This document shows positions 11,329 through 22,369 of a stretch of 64,000 nucleotides of DNA, piece after piece (the first letter of the stretch is position 1; each line of letters starts with the position of its first letter). The translations under genes and the position numbers were made by a program. Source of the DNA: Bradysia coprophila (taxonomy: Eukaryota; Arthropoda; Insecta; Diptera; Sciaridae); the NCBI RefSeq assembly GCF_014529535.1, contig NW_023503409.1, positions 1,178,390 through 1,242,389 of the forward strand. Reading direction: 5' to 3'. The notes beneath the pieces are model-generated. The model did no database searches, was not told where the DNA came from, and saw nothing but the letters and a program-made list of their open reading frames with translations.

Positions 11329-11533
11329 CATCCTAATTTTTAAAAATGAAAATAATTCAGACTTAGACATTAGTGCGCAAATTGTGCACACATTCGATTT
11401 CATGTGTACAATATGTTTAGTTTTCGCGTACAAAATGTGCACAATTCCTATTGGCGTTTAAACAATGTGTATACTTCTGACAAAAACTTAGCACACAATC
11501 TGTATATTATGCGCGTACCGATTGGCAATAGGG
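11329..11533. repeat. right terminal inverted repeat of the 8.8-kb transposon
   Basis: Mirror image of 2704-2908. The extra G at 11534 may be part of the target site duplication rather than of the element. Confidence 0.85.
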
Positions 11534-11760
11534 GTGGTGTACAATGATTAGAAACATCAACCAATTGAGATCCATCGACGTTGGCATTTATAAATTGGCT
11601 CTTGTTAGTTTCCATGAACTGTAAAAACGAGTTCATTACGCTCGTCATTATTTCAGAATGGTATTTAGAGTAAACAATAGTTAATCGATCGAGTGTAATA
11701 ATGTAACAATCCTTAGGATTTTTGGTTTTGATTTGATCACATACATTACCTTTGGCACAC

Positions 11761-12600
11761 GAAGTGAGCAGACTGAATCGCCTGCATCAGCAACAACTTC
11801 TTCAGATGGAACATAATGTAAACTATGGCCCTTCCCTTCCTAAAATCCTTTGCACGAATCGTTTTGGGCAAGAATCGGTCACGGCCTTCTCAGTGTATTT
11901 TCGAGAAGAAATGAACTACCGAGTAGCTACAAGGTAAACACATATCCTTGTTACAAGCCTCTCAAAATAAATTTTCCTGCAAAATTTGATTTATCCCTTA
12001 ATTGTCAGTTAAAGTTTATCCAAAATATTCATCTCACAATCATCTTTTACTTTAATCGTATTTGACCAGCTCAAAAGCCAGCTTTTCTTCAGCTTTTCGC
12101 TTGCTAGTTTTTACGTTATTCTGTAGAGCTTTAAATTGTCGCATTCCGATTTTGGTCAATTCAGCAGTAATTGCATCCAGATTTTCCGACTGAATTTCCT
12201 CTTTCTACTCTTTCAACCAATCAATAAACTTAACTAGCGTACCTCGAGAAATTTCTGTAAGAAAAGTATAAGTTTTCGGTTTTTGATCACCTCAGACTAG
12301 CCACACAAGCTTCGAAGAATTTTTTAAAAAGTGGTTTTGGCTTCTAGGGTCGAATACCTTTCTGGGTATATAAAACATATAAACAATTCCACTGGAAAAC
12401 GCGTCCGATTTCGGTAAGCTATTTTTCAAAAGAAACCATCAACTTTCGAAATCGTGTTACCCCTATTGAAGTATATGCAGCAGGAACGATTCCATCTACT
12501 CAACCATTTGCACAATTTCAGATTTTCAAAATGTACATCCAGTAGAAAATTGGAAAAACCGCTCGTTCTTGCATCGTGAAGAGCTGTAAAACCAAACTTC
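11761..12600 (-). pseudogene. degraded coding fragments, origin unknown
   Basis: On the minus strand, several stretches look coding but do not join into one gene. About 12060-12250 gives ISRGTLVKFIDWLKE and then a lysine-rich helix (AELTKIGMRQFKALQNNVKT). About 12470-12605 gives KFGFTALHDARTSGFSNFLL, which resembles an ankyrin repeat. The region is broken. It may be part of the HExxH gene upstream or an unrelated fossil; I cannot name it. Confidence 0.3.
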
Positions 12601-12726
12601 GGTTCAAGTATGGGAAATCTTTTAATTTATTTTGATCATCAAATGTACAATGAATGCATGGAGCAAATAATTGTTTTTTGCTTATGTGACAAAGAAATTC
12701 ACAACAAAATAATAGTATATTTCAAC

Positions 12727-13133
12727 ATACCCCAATACACACAAGGTGTGTATGGATACGAGGGCGAAGCCCGAGTGAAATACACACCGCGTGTGTATTG
12801 GGGTATTTTGAAAGATATTTTTCTGTAATAGTGAGAGTGTGTTGGTGCTTTCCTTCCCAACCGTTACTTTCCCGCTCGACCGTTTACTTTCCCGCTCGAC
12901 CGATTCATATGACACCTCACCAATACACTCTCACGTATACAGAAAAATTATTTACTCGCTATACCCTTGGGAAACTCGTTTTCCTTCACGGACACTAACG
13001 TTAAAACTCGTTTACCGGGGCCTTCGCGAGTAAAACATTATGCATGCTATAGTTGGGAAATTTTTATTTTGACTTGTGGGATTATAGCCCTTGCCTTCCC
13101 ACTCGTCAAAATAAAAATTTCCCAACTAGCATG
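12727..13133. repeat. cluster of three hairpin elements
   Basis: 12727-12806 pairs ATACCCCAATACACAC with its inverse around ACGAGGGCGAAGCCCGAGT. 13006-13038 is a short foldback (ACTCGTTTACC/GAGTAAAAC around GGGGCCTTCGC). 13043-13133 pairs CATGCTATAGTTGGGAAATT with AATTTCCCAACTAGCATG. Between them a 19-bp unit (TTACTTTCCCGCTCGACCG) is repeated twice at 12863-12904. No gene was seen from 12600 to 13850, apart from a GTTA/GTTAG microsatellite at about 13287-13312. Confidence 0.65.
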
Positions 13134-13852
13134 TAATGTACTATTATTATCTGTAAAGTAGCTCTTCAACGAGCTATCACACGTTACTGTAGCTTCAAAA
13201 TTGGCCGAGATATTGAATTTCAAAGTCCTGGTTTTTCCGTATAAAAAAGCAAAATTTCGTATTTTCACATACCTCAAATTGGCTACGTTAGTTAGCTAGT
13301 TAGTTAGTTAGTTCCTATGAAAAAGTGCGATTTCGTAACTTCTAAACATTTCTTGGTTATAGGTCAATCTCGGGCCGTAGATCAAAATAAGATTTTAAAA
13401 AATGGGTGTACGCAAGCGTTTCTATACAAATGCTATATAAAAGCGTTGTAACTAATTTGTAGCGTGTGTCAAAATAACTTTTGATATGTATGATATGTTT
13501 TGGGGAGATTCAAGTCGACTCTGCAGAATTAGCATAAAATTGAAGTCATCTACTATCTCAGCTCACAGCGGCAGCTCGCACGACTTCAGAATATGAACCA
13601 GTCCAACTGGTCCAACTAAACAAAAAGTCTCACCTATTGACAGATCAACAAATATGGCTGTTGTCTTGAAACAGTAAAAAAGTATGAAGATGTTTTTTAT
13701 CTTTATAACATAAAGTTCTGACAAATTCATTGAAAAACCATGACAAATAGTGATGTAATCAAAGTTAAATTCAACTGAAACAAAAGAGTGGTCCACTTTC
13801 ATACATTCTTTACTAAACCGATTACTGACAGGCCACACCAAACAATCATACA

Positions 13853-16235
13853 ATGTCTTTGTGCAAATACAAATATTTATTTGTTATCCTCGTAATATTT
13901 TGTGTAAATAATTCAGCGAACACTCAAGCAGGTGATTACGATGATGGCTACTGTGCTCCGTATAATGGAAAGGTGTGCAAGCAATTTATAAGTAGCTCAC
14001 AGGTTTGGTATTCAAAGTTTTTGGATAGTGGGTGGGAAAATGAGAAAATCACCAGAAAATTGTGGAAGGAGTTGATAGCCCAACTGTCTGGATTGTGTAG
14101 AATAGCGGCCGAGGTAATATATTGTCATTGTTCATGTTCAATGGTGGCATTGACCGATGTTTTGTTTATTTATAGAAAATGCTTTGTGCTTATGCATTTC
14201 CGATGTGTGTGATTAAAGACGGAGTGACAAGTAAATTGCCACTTTGCTACGAAGACTGTGTCGCCACGCATCAGCAATTTTGTTACAATGACTGGGTACT
14301 GATTGAAGAGAAGAAAGAGAAGGGCTTGTTCTACGAATCTCGAGGACACTTTCGACTTCCAAATTGCGAGGAACTTCCAAGATACAATCGATCGGCAAAA
14401 CCGCCAATTTGCTCTTATGTTGGACTGACTGAAATGAATTTGGATGAAATTACATGTAAGTTTGCGTCTTAGGTTAATTGAATATAAACCACAGACATAA
14501 CATCATTCACCGCAATTGCTGACTCTGCATTTCAATTATCGCCATTCGTTTCATTGATATAAAATTTCCGAAGTGAGTGTGTGAACTAAAAGTGACTTTA
14601 AACATTCTGCACAGATGACTGTCGTATGGGTAATGGACGATATTACATGGGAACGGTTAATGTCACATCAACTGGTATTCCGTGTCAAAAATGGGACGTA
14701 CAGGCTCCTCACACACACATTCAACCTCCGAATGTCTTCCCGCAAGTGCAAGACGCTGAAAACTTTTGTCGTAATGCTGGTGGCGAGGAACCATATCCGT
14801 GGTGTTACACAATGAACGATTCGGTTCGATGGCAATCATGTGACATTCCATTGTGTCGTAAGTTTTGTTTTGATGAGTCCATGTACTTCAATCACTTAAC
14901 TAAATGGAAATTTCAGCAAATTCATCGGATGTGACCCGTGAAACCACTACAGACATGACAATGGAACCATTTTTTACACCTTCAATGATACTATTACTCT
15001 CTGGAATTGGATTTGTCGGAATCGTCGTTCTACATTTACTCGTATTGCTTGCCTATAAAATCATACGCTGCAATCGGAATCGTCAACAAATGACTGGAGG
15101 TTATACATCGGCGGCGACACAAGAAAATCAGAATAACATTGATCTTGCCAAATTGCCGAGCAATACCGCATATCATGAGACTGGTGCTGTGTTGAATCCG
15201 AAATTGGAAAAGTTGGAATATCCGCGAAACAATATAATTTACATCAAGGACTTGGGACAAGGTGCATTCGGTCGAGGTATGTAGACCTAAACGCGATTCC
15301 ATTCTCCTTTCATTTTGAATTTCCCTGTGGCGTACAACAAATTTAATTTAAACTTCTCCTTTGCCAGTGTTTCAGGCGAATGCACCGGGCTTGATAAATG
15401 GCGAAGAATTTTCCCTGGTAGCAGTTAAAATGTTAAAGGATGATGCTAGTCAAGAAATGCAGTTAGATTTCGAACGTGAGGCTACCTTGTTGGCCGAATA
15501 CGATCATCCGAATATTGTTAAACTACTGGGTGTATGTGCCGTCGGTCGACCAATGTGCCTCCTGTTCGAGTTTATGGCTCGCGGAGATTTAAACGATTTC
15601 CTACGAAAATGTTCGCCTTACATCCACTCAACCACACCTAGAATAGAGCTCAGTCATCCTGATTTGTTGTGTATTGCCCAACAAATTGCGTCCGGTATGG
15701 TTTACTTATCCGAACGAAAATTCGTGCATCGAGGTAACACACCTTTATTGTGATAACAGTGATGAATGAGATCATTGATCCGTTTTAATTATTTACAGAT
15801 TTGGCCACGCGCAATTGTTTGATTGATGACAATATGGTGGTGAAAATTGCTGACTTCGGACTGTCGCATAAGATCTACCTGCAGGATTATTACAAAGGCG
15901 ATGAACATGATGCCATACCGATTCGATGGATGCCACTGGAGAGTATTTTATACAATAAATACACCGTAGAATCAGACGTATGGGCGTTCGGCGTATGTAT
16001 GTGGGAAATATTTTCGTTTTCACTGCAACCATACTATGGAATGACACACGAAGAAGTTGTGAAATATGTGAAGGATGGAAATATGTTGAACTGTCCGGAA
16101 AATACGCCGTTGGTCGTTTACAATTTGATGCGAAAGTGTTGGAATCCGAAGCCTGTCGATCGGCCGAGTTTTTCAGTTATCTATCAGGCAATTCAGCAAA
16201 TACGTTGTGATTACGAGCATAAATCGTATCGTTAA
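13853..16235 (+). CDS. Nrk: receptor tyrosine kinase, Nrk/MuSK type (Frizzled-kringle-kinase)
   Basis: Six exons: 13853-14113, 14176-14455, 14615-14857, 14917-15276, 15368-15733, 15799-16235; all junctions GT-AG and frame-consistent; 648 residues. Order: signal peptide (residues 1-26, [11 protein letters not shown]); Cys-rich Frizzled domain (~30-180, CAYAFPMC); kringle in exon 3 (~182-261, ending [10 protein letters not shown]); one membrane helix (~284-306); cytoplasmic kinase (~365-640). The kinase has GQGAFGRV, VAVKML, HRDLATRN, ADFGLSH and a YxxxYY activation loop (YLQDYY) followed by [10 protein letters not shown]. There is no Ig domain, as in fly Nrk and Ror. The juxtamembrane [14 protein letters not shown] and VFQANAPG, and the catalytic sequence, are closest in my recall to vertebrate MuSK and Drosophila Nrk. 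The NxxY motif here reads NTAY rather than NPxY. A plasma-membrane receptor, probably neural. Kinase residues all look intact. Confidence 0.93.
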
Positions 16236-19200
16236 GTGACTTAATTCGGGCGCGTGTGTTCTGTGTTTGGAACTATTTTCCCAACTCTTCTGTGTGTTTG
16301 TTACATAATTTACGCATTTTGATCGGCAATATTCACGGAGTAACTCGAAACGATTTTTGGTCCTTAAATCAGTCATACAAATGCTTGATGTTCGCTGTTT
16401 CAAACAGGAATTCAATTCGAAGGTATGATTTTAACTCTATTTCCCCTATATTACTTCTAAAATGTAAACGTTCTATTAGCTCTCTTGAATGTCTCAATAC
16501 TTCCTAGGAAAAATGACGTGACAGTTAACAAACCAACGCGGAAAAAAAATTTCTTGGCAATAGGCCCTGATGTAAACAACATGGATACCATACCATGTAT
16601 TCATAAAATGTTTCCATTACGATCATGGGTGTCTTTGACGATGGCTCTTTCTGCTATGTCTGTTTGTTTCCGTTCCACTCGGTAGTGAAAGTCATTATAC
16701 CTTTGAAATGAGCTCCTCAAAAATCTTCAAAGACATCTGTGGTTTGTTATGGAGTGCCCGGTGAAAGAACGGTTCAATCTATCTGGCCTTTTCAATTTTT
16801 TGTGTGTGCATATACCGTCTTTGGGCCGTTTTGTACCAATGAAATTTAAATTTTGAAAGTTTTCGTCTAAATTGCAAGATTAAAAACTGCGACTTCTGAT
16901 ATTTAACTGTATACTCATCGAATTCTGTTTACTTCTGGCCGAGTTATACTGAGGATTTTAGTGAAGAAAAGTTAGGAACATTTACTAGTGGTAAATTAGG
17001 ACACAAAAATTTGATTATAGAAAATCCAGAGAGAAAATGCCCTGGTGCAGTTTGAAAATGTAATTAACCTGTTACAGACGGCTGTCATCTGTTATCGACA
17101 GCGACAGTAATAAGAAACGACAAGCTTGGTATTGTATAGCAAAGAACATGTTCAAAACAAATGGAGTAAAAGATTTCTGAAATCAATTTCTGAAAATCTT
17201 CAATCAAACGAAGTAATAGATCAGATAGTCTGTGACAGGTTAAAACGCAAAGAACGTTGAGTCCTAAAAATACTCAACTTAGTCATAACCAAATTTAAGT
17301 TGATTATATTTTCGGCGAAGGTATGACTTATAAACTGGAACTATTAAAACCGACTTAATTCTCAACTCCTCTTCTATGGTAGCTTCAAATCGCTTCACGT
17401 TAAATTGTACTCAATATAATTAAAAACGCGCTTTGATGCGTAAGTTCGAAGTTGCTCGTGGTCTCATAAGCTAGTTATTTAATTACTAGGAAAAGAATTT
17501 ACGGAACTGCGCTCCAAATGTGACTTTTTGAATTTCACTATCGTCGAAACAATAAGTTCATTAAGTGTGTACCATTGAGTGTGTAATACGTAATATTTAC
17601 GCACTGTGATATACACGTCATGCAGCCTTATAAGATATAGAGAACAGTATTGTGTAATTTACACCAACCGAACCGTAAATAGAACTAAAATATTATCCGT
17701 CAACAGCAGAGCTATTCGTGAAAATATTTTCGCATATTTTGTTGAATTCATGCGATCGCTGAGTTTTTCAAAAATTAAGAAAAGTCGTCACATAAAGTCA
17801 CGAAAATTTGCGGTAAATATGTTCACGAACATAAAGCCCTGCATTACAGTGGTAATGCGCGCAGTATTCATCCATCATTCATGCTATTTCGGATTCATTG
17901 ACTAAATAAACTGACCAAATTATCTTGTTGATTGAGTCTGAGAAAAAAACGTTTTAAATGAATAAATAAATAAAACGAAATAGATCTACTCTGTAATCAG
18001 GCAGCCTCGCATCAGGTATAGCGTTTTTTCTTTGCTTAGAACCAAATATTAGATTTAGTTGAATTATAGTTTAAATTTACTTTATCGAAAATTGTTTGTT
18101 TGACCCAAAGAAAACTTTATAATCAATTTTATCACAATATGTCTTTTTCTACAATATATTTTGAATCATGTGTTTTTCGAGGTGTTTTTCATATTATATC
18201 TGTACTCCATGACTGCACCTTTTTTCTAATCTATTTAATGTTCGTGTCGTCCATTTAATTAATGTACATAAATTTGTTCCTTTACGCAAGTTTTTCCATT
18301 TTTCTTAAATTAAAGAAATTAATTTTTGTTTACATGAGTAAAAAAAGAAGTTTAGTGTTAAGTGAGAAAAAAAAATCTTTTTTTTTTTAGAAAATGGTTT
18401 CGTAATAATAAAAGTATTAAGTAAAAAAAAGAATTGCATTTATATAAATTCACACAAAGACTATATGTATCGATAGCATTTAAATGTAAAATAGGAATTG
18501 TATAAAGAATTTAGTGTTTAAGACAGGTATTTGGTATATATATGCAAAACAAAAACAAAACAAAAATATTTAAAAAATTGAATTATATCTGTGTAAACAT
18601 AAACAGAATTTAAATTTGTATTGAAGTTTTACTTGTAACTACAAATAGTATTAACACAAATCTGTCTCAAATTGTCAAATGAAAATGAACAATAAAAGTA
18701 CCAAACCAAAAATAAATATTCTCCAAAGTAAGAAAAGATTTCTTTCGTTTAAACAATACGCACAAATATCTTCCTACCATTAGCGCTAAGTGTTACTTGT
18801 GGCAGTATAACATGTCTTTGACACTGCTGTGGTAGGTCTGGAATCGAAAAGACGTTGTTGAATGAACATAAAAAGCGCGCAAATCACATAGAAGGTCAAA
18901 ATAAAAATAAAAAAAATAACGGAGTTGCGGGAATGGATTAAGAAAATCACATTTTGCACCGTTATTTTAATATTTGCGTAACCTATTTAAAATCTGATAA
19001 CTTGGCGTGTATTGGAAAATCTCCTGAGGAGCTGATCGTGACAGATATTTTATTGGTATCAAAAAGAAAGAATGACTCATATAGACTTTCATTAACTTAA
19101 TTAAAACAAGCTGAGCACGTCCCTGTTTGCTTTTAATACATCACGCTGGAACGAATTATCAGATATTTTCTTCAGCTTCCTTTACCGCTGTAACTCTGAG

Positions 19201-19925
19201 AAATAATAACAATTTAATCATATTTTCCATTTCCACACTGCTCTAACGAAGTCTTTCTGACAAGCCCTCACACACAAAAATGTTAACACTTTTTGATGAG
19301 ATTTTAGGATATTCTCGATATATTTGCCATTTTTAGCTCTTTTTTACAAATGTTTTTCTTCATATATTTCAAAGGGAAGCAAGAAGGGTCGTACTTCGCT
19401 TGTTTTAATTAAGTCAGGGAAAGTCTACATAAGACATTCATCCTCTTTGATGAAAGAGGAGCACCACATACAAATAAAATATCTTTCACGTTCAGCTCCT
19501 CGAAATATTCTCCAGTACACATCAAGTTGAAGGCATTCAAATAAATTACGAAAATATTAAAACAACAGTGTAAAATGTCAAGAAATCACATTTTACATCG
19601 TAATTTTAATATTTTCGTAATTTATTTTAATGCCGTCAACTCCGTTCCCGCAGCTCTCTCAGCAAGTACGAATAACCAGCAAGACTTTCGGGAAATTGTC
19701 GAAACTATGCTGTTGTCAACATGAGGTATTTTTCATTCTGACAAAAAATGCGTTAATTGAGTAAAGTTTCATAAAAATAGTCACTCTCAGCTATTTTATA
19801 TATGAAGCAGCAATGGCTTCTCATGAACGTTTGGATGGTTAGCATATTGTGAAAAACTTCTTTTTTTGCGAAAACTGTTAATTCAATTTGAAGAACTAAG
19901 GACTTGAACATTTAAATCCTCAGAT
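16236..19925. other. 3' UTR of the kinase gene and non-coding DNA
   Basis: No gene recognised in 3.7 kb. AATAAA signals occur near 17903 and in an AATAAATAAATAAAA run near 17960. 19530-19633 is a hairpin: GGCATTCAAATAAATTACGA is mirrored by TCGTAATTTATTTTAATGCC. A related half-copy (GAAAATCACATTTTGCACCGTT) is at about 18943. Confidence 0.5.
19530..19633. repeat. hairpin MITE, ~40-bp arms
   Basis: The arms contain AATTACGAAAATATTAAAA and TTTTAATATTTTCGTAATTT around a CATTTTAC/GTAAAATG centre. Confidence 0.65.
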
Positions 19926-20136
19926 CACAGCAGAGTAAAATAAACCAGGCAGGAGCGGTTCATTTTCGAAACATCAAATAATGGACATAATACACTGTAT
20001 GAAAATGAACTCAAATGAACACTGACATAAATTGAAAAATTTTATTCGCAAAAAATATAGGGCTACTAGATTATTCAGTTCCCTAGTCAAATCAGCGCTC
20101 CTGCCTGGTTAACTTTACTCTGTCGACTCTGTCGTG
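19926..20136. mobile_element. hAT-like MITE, copy 1 (ends CACAGCAGAG / CTCTGTCGTG)
   Basis: The ends pair CAGAGTAAAATAAACCAGGC plus AGGAGCG with the inverse at the right. CTCAGAT(C) flanks both sides (19919-19925 and 20137-20144). It is the reverse-orientation copy of 51879-52080. Confidence 0.8.
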
Positions 20137-20181
20137 CTCAGATCATCTCGTTCAATAAAGTGTGTTTATTAGCAAATACAA

Positions 20182-20402
20182 TTAACCCCAACCAAATTTG
20201 TGTCGCAATTTGTTTTACTTGTTTTACAGCTGGTCCACTCATACACTTTCACTATATTTTAGATGTTTATACGCTTTTACCACTACCACGCGCACGTCGG
20301 ACTATCGAACTCGTTAAGCACGTATAAGACAGTGAGGCTGTATAAGAAGACTAGCTGAAAAACGGCTGAAGCAAATTGCGTTGCAAATTTGGTTAGGGTT
20401 AA
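20182..20402. mobile_element. MITE with TTAACCCCAACC / GGTTAGGGTTAA ends
   Basis: Terminal inverted repeats extend inward (AAATTTGTGTCGCAATTTG / CAAATTGCGTTGCAAATTT). An internal ACGCTTTTACCACTACCACG stretch resembles the centre of the element at 45395-45616, so the two may be one family. Confidence 0.65.
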
Positions 20403-20668
20403 CAGTATAGGTAGTTTCCAGTCATACAGTCAGGTTTATTTTCAAATCAAACGATTGGTTTCGAAAGCGTTGACTCAGTCAACTAACCATTTTGTCTCAA
20501 TTTTAAATGCATGTAGTAGGTGCACAGAGTAACTATCGACAAGTGCAACTTGTTTAGAGGCATTTTAACTTATTAAAAAAAAAGTGATTTCACCAAATCC
20601 ATCAACGGTATGAAAAAAAAATTAATTGCGATAATCTCAGTAATGCTGAAATGGTGTAACAGATGAAG

Positions 20669-20675
20669 TATAAAA
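20669..20675 (+). promoter_or_regulatory. TATA box of the glycine-rich protein gene
   Basis: TATAAAA lies 128 bp upstream of the start codon of the next gene, in an otherwise ordinary AT-rich flank. Position is plausible given a short 5' UTR exon. Confidence 0.45.
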
Positions 20676-20802
20676 TGCAATGTGGTTGCCGAACTTTTAT
20701 CATAAACATAGCAGTTGGATTTGGACTTGGTAGTCTTGGTATTTTGGACTCGTGTATTTTGTTTGTTTCATATCAAGTTAATTAAAACAAAAAGATTTCA
20801 TC

Positions 20803-21392
20803 ATGATAAAGGTTTGATTAAACTGATTTTACATTAGTGAGAAATTACTTAAAATTTCCCCTCAGCAACTTATTGTTCTTTGTGGATGTGTTTTATTGGC
20901 AAGCAGCGACAAACTTCCTAAATTCAAATACGTGGAAATGTGTAAGACATAAAATTTTTATAAACAAATCAAGTTATTGTGATTTAGTTTCATGTAGATC
21001 CTACATTTGACCGATCTTCATCGGATAATTTAGACCTGGATCTATCGGAATCTCAATTTGGTTATGGCGGTTTTGGGGGTCGAAATGGTTTCGGTAGTTT
21101 TGGAAACCTAGGCAACTTGGGTAGTTTGGGCAAAGGACTTGGAGGTTCTTTCTATCGTGGAGGACTCAGCGGTTCGGGGCGAGGTCTGGGAGGAGGATAC
21201 AGGGGATTTGGAAATTTTGGTAAATCGAACGAAGTAAAATTGACGACCAAATTTAAATAATCATTAATTGTAGGCTCACTGGGCGGATTAGGTTTCGGTG
21301 GAGGACTTGGTGGTTTGGGAGGACTTGGTGGTTTGGGAGGTCTTGGTGGATTAGGTGGCGGACGACATCATGGATTAGGACGATTGTTTTAA
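20803..21392 (+). CDS. small secreted glycine-rich protein
   Basis: Four small exons were assembled by hand: 20803-20811, 20866-20941, 20998-21219, 21274-21392. All introns are GT-AG and 54-56 bp; frames agree; 141 residues. The start MIKQLIVLCGCVLLASSDKL is a classic signal peptide. The middle part is acidic (SSSDNLDLDLSES). The rest is Gly/Leu/Phe-rich, with GFGGRNGFGSFGNLGNLG-type and GGLGGLGGLGG repeats, ending GGGRHHGLGRLF. Composition matches insect glycine-rich secreted proteins, a class that includes cuticle, cocoon or silk and some immune peptides. Nothing in the sequence chooses between these. A one-codon-plus-signal first exon is typical of insect cuticle-type genes. The gene is short and easily missed by ORF calling. 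Confidence 0.8.
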
Positions 21393-22369
21393 ATTTTGTT
21401 AATGCAATGTTAGCGGTTCGGAGGTAGTATTAAAAACGTTTAGTACTTTAATTTGTATATAAAAAAGTATTCAATAAGTTAGTTTGTAATATTATTTCTT
21501 CAAGTTCAGTTTTTCGTTAGAAAAATTGAACTTGTATTGATGAACTTAACATTTTCATAAAAAAAACTTGTTTTCATACATTGCATCGAATGGGTAAATG
21601 TCGATATAAAAAGCAAATTTCTCATACTTAATATGGAATGTGATATAATTGATGTGCGTGTCTATTTATAAGAATTAACAATAAGATCTGGTGAAATATT
21701 TGTACTCTTTCGGTCAAGTACACATGTGTTGTGAGATAATTGTATGTTGCACAATGCACACAGAATAAAATAAAATCTTAAGTAGAAATGGAAAACATTT
21801 TTGTTATGATTTACTCGTTTTTTCAAACCTTCTTTATCACAAAGACAATACCATGTCACTGAATCCATTGGAATAAGTTGAGCAATTTTCTTATTCTTTT
21901 GTCTACACGCACGGAATTTTGAAAACCGACAAATTTTCTGTTTCTGGGTTTTACTTAAGTTTTTGATTTCTCTATATAAAAGTACATGCAAAATTCACAA
22001 AAAATCAGTAAACCACAAAACAGAAAATGTGTCGGTTTTCAAAATTCCGTGTGTGTGTATATCGTAAAAGACTTTAACTTACATTCGGCTATATCCAAAC
22101 TACTCTTATATCAATGGTCCAAACAAACGGTGGATTTCTACACCAGATACAAATGAAGAAAAGTTATAGTATAATAATTAACCTATATCTTTGGTCATTT
22201 TTAACAAACTTTTGCTTATTTTGTCATCAGGTAGTTTATCCACTATGATAAACAGTTAGAAAGTTTTTCCTCCAATGGAAACTTGAAAATCTTTGAATCT
22301 TAGGAAAAACGTACGTCTAAGTTCACATACATGTATATATACAATTGTGGAATCAGGGAGCTGCGGGAA
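21393..22369. other. non-coding, with one MITE
   Basis: No gene seen. AT-rich 3' flank of the glycine-rich gene up to ~21650, then a MITE at 21905-22058. Confidence 0.5.
21905..22058. mobile_element. MITE with ACACRCACGGAATTTTGAAAA ends
   Basis: CACGGAATTTTGAAAACCGA at the left is mirrored by TCGGTTTTCAAAATTCCGTG at the right. A second, more decayed copy lies at about 45740-45853. Confidence 0.7.

Larger units (their letters stand above)
2704..11533. mobile_element. 8.8-kb DNA transposon with ~205-bp TIRs (CACTA/EnSpm-like)
   Basis: The ends are inverted copies of each other: 2704-~2908 and ~11329-11533. They start CCCTATTGCCAATCGG and differ at roughly one base in twenty. Flanking bases are GTG on both sides (2701-2703 and 11534-11536), a 3-bp target duplication; TGGT/TGGT is an alternative 4-bp reading. 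Removing the element re-forms an open host exon, which confirms the borders. Inside are two plus-strand genes (5250-8177 and 9272-11173) and several nested MITE-like insertions. A 3-bp duplication, a C-C/A-CTA-type terminus and a TNP2-like transposase fit the CACTA/EnSpm group; the superfamily is inferred. Subterminal TGTGCACA, TGTACACA and GCGCAC motifs recur in both TIRs and could be transposase-binding sites. Both genes are open, so the copy may be young. Confidence 0.85.
1588..11760 (-). pseudogene. HExxH-motif host gene, interrupted by a DNA transposon
   Basis: I do not recognise the family. On the minus strand, coding pieces join with good splice sites: 1588-1809 (last exon, stop at 1588-1590), 1881-2171, 2322-2588, then 2661-2703. 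The reading resumes beyond the transposon at 11534 and runs to about 11760. Intron junctions at 1810/1880 and 2172/2321 are phase 0 GT-AG. The product has a lipophilic patch (PYAVILFNFLLNLPG), CAIHEYAHVRARQ (a zincin-like HExxH) and a downstream STIEEADLEFG that could give a third zinc ligand. Exon 2661-2703 and the exon after 11534 are halves of one exon: CTP joins PVLLKYTDPEAEF in frame across the insertion. At the 2660/2661 donor the frame does not continue into the next exon; one G appears lost, since ATG|GTAAGT would restore phase. Insertion plus frame loss suggest a dead copy. The N terminus was not resolved. Confidence 0.6.
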
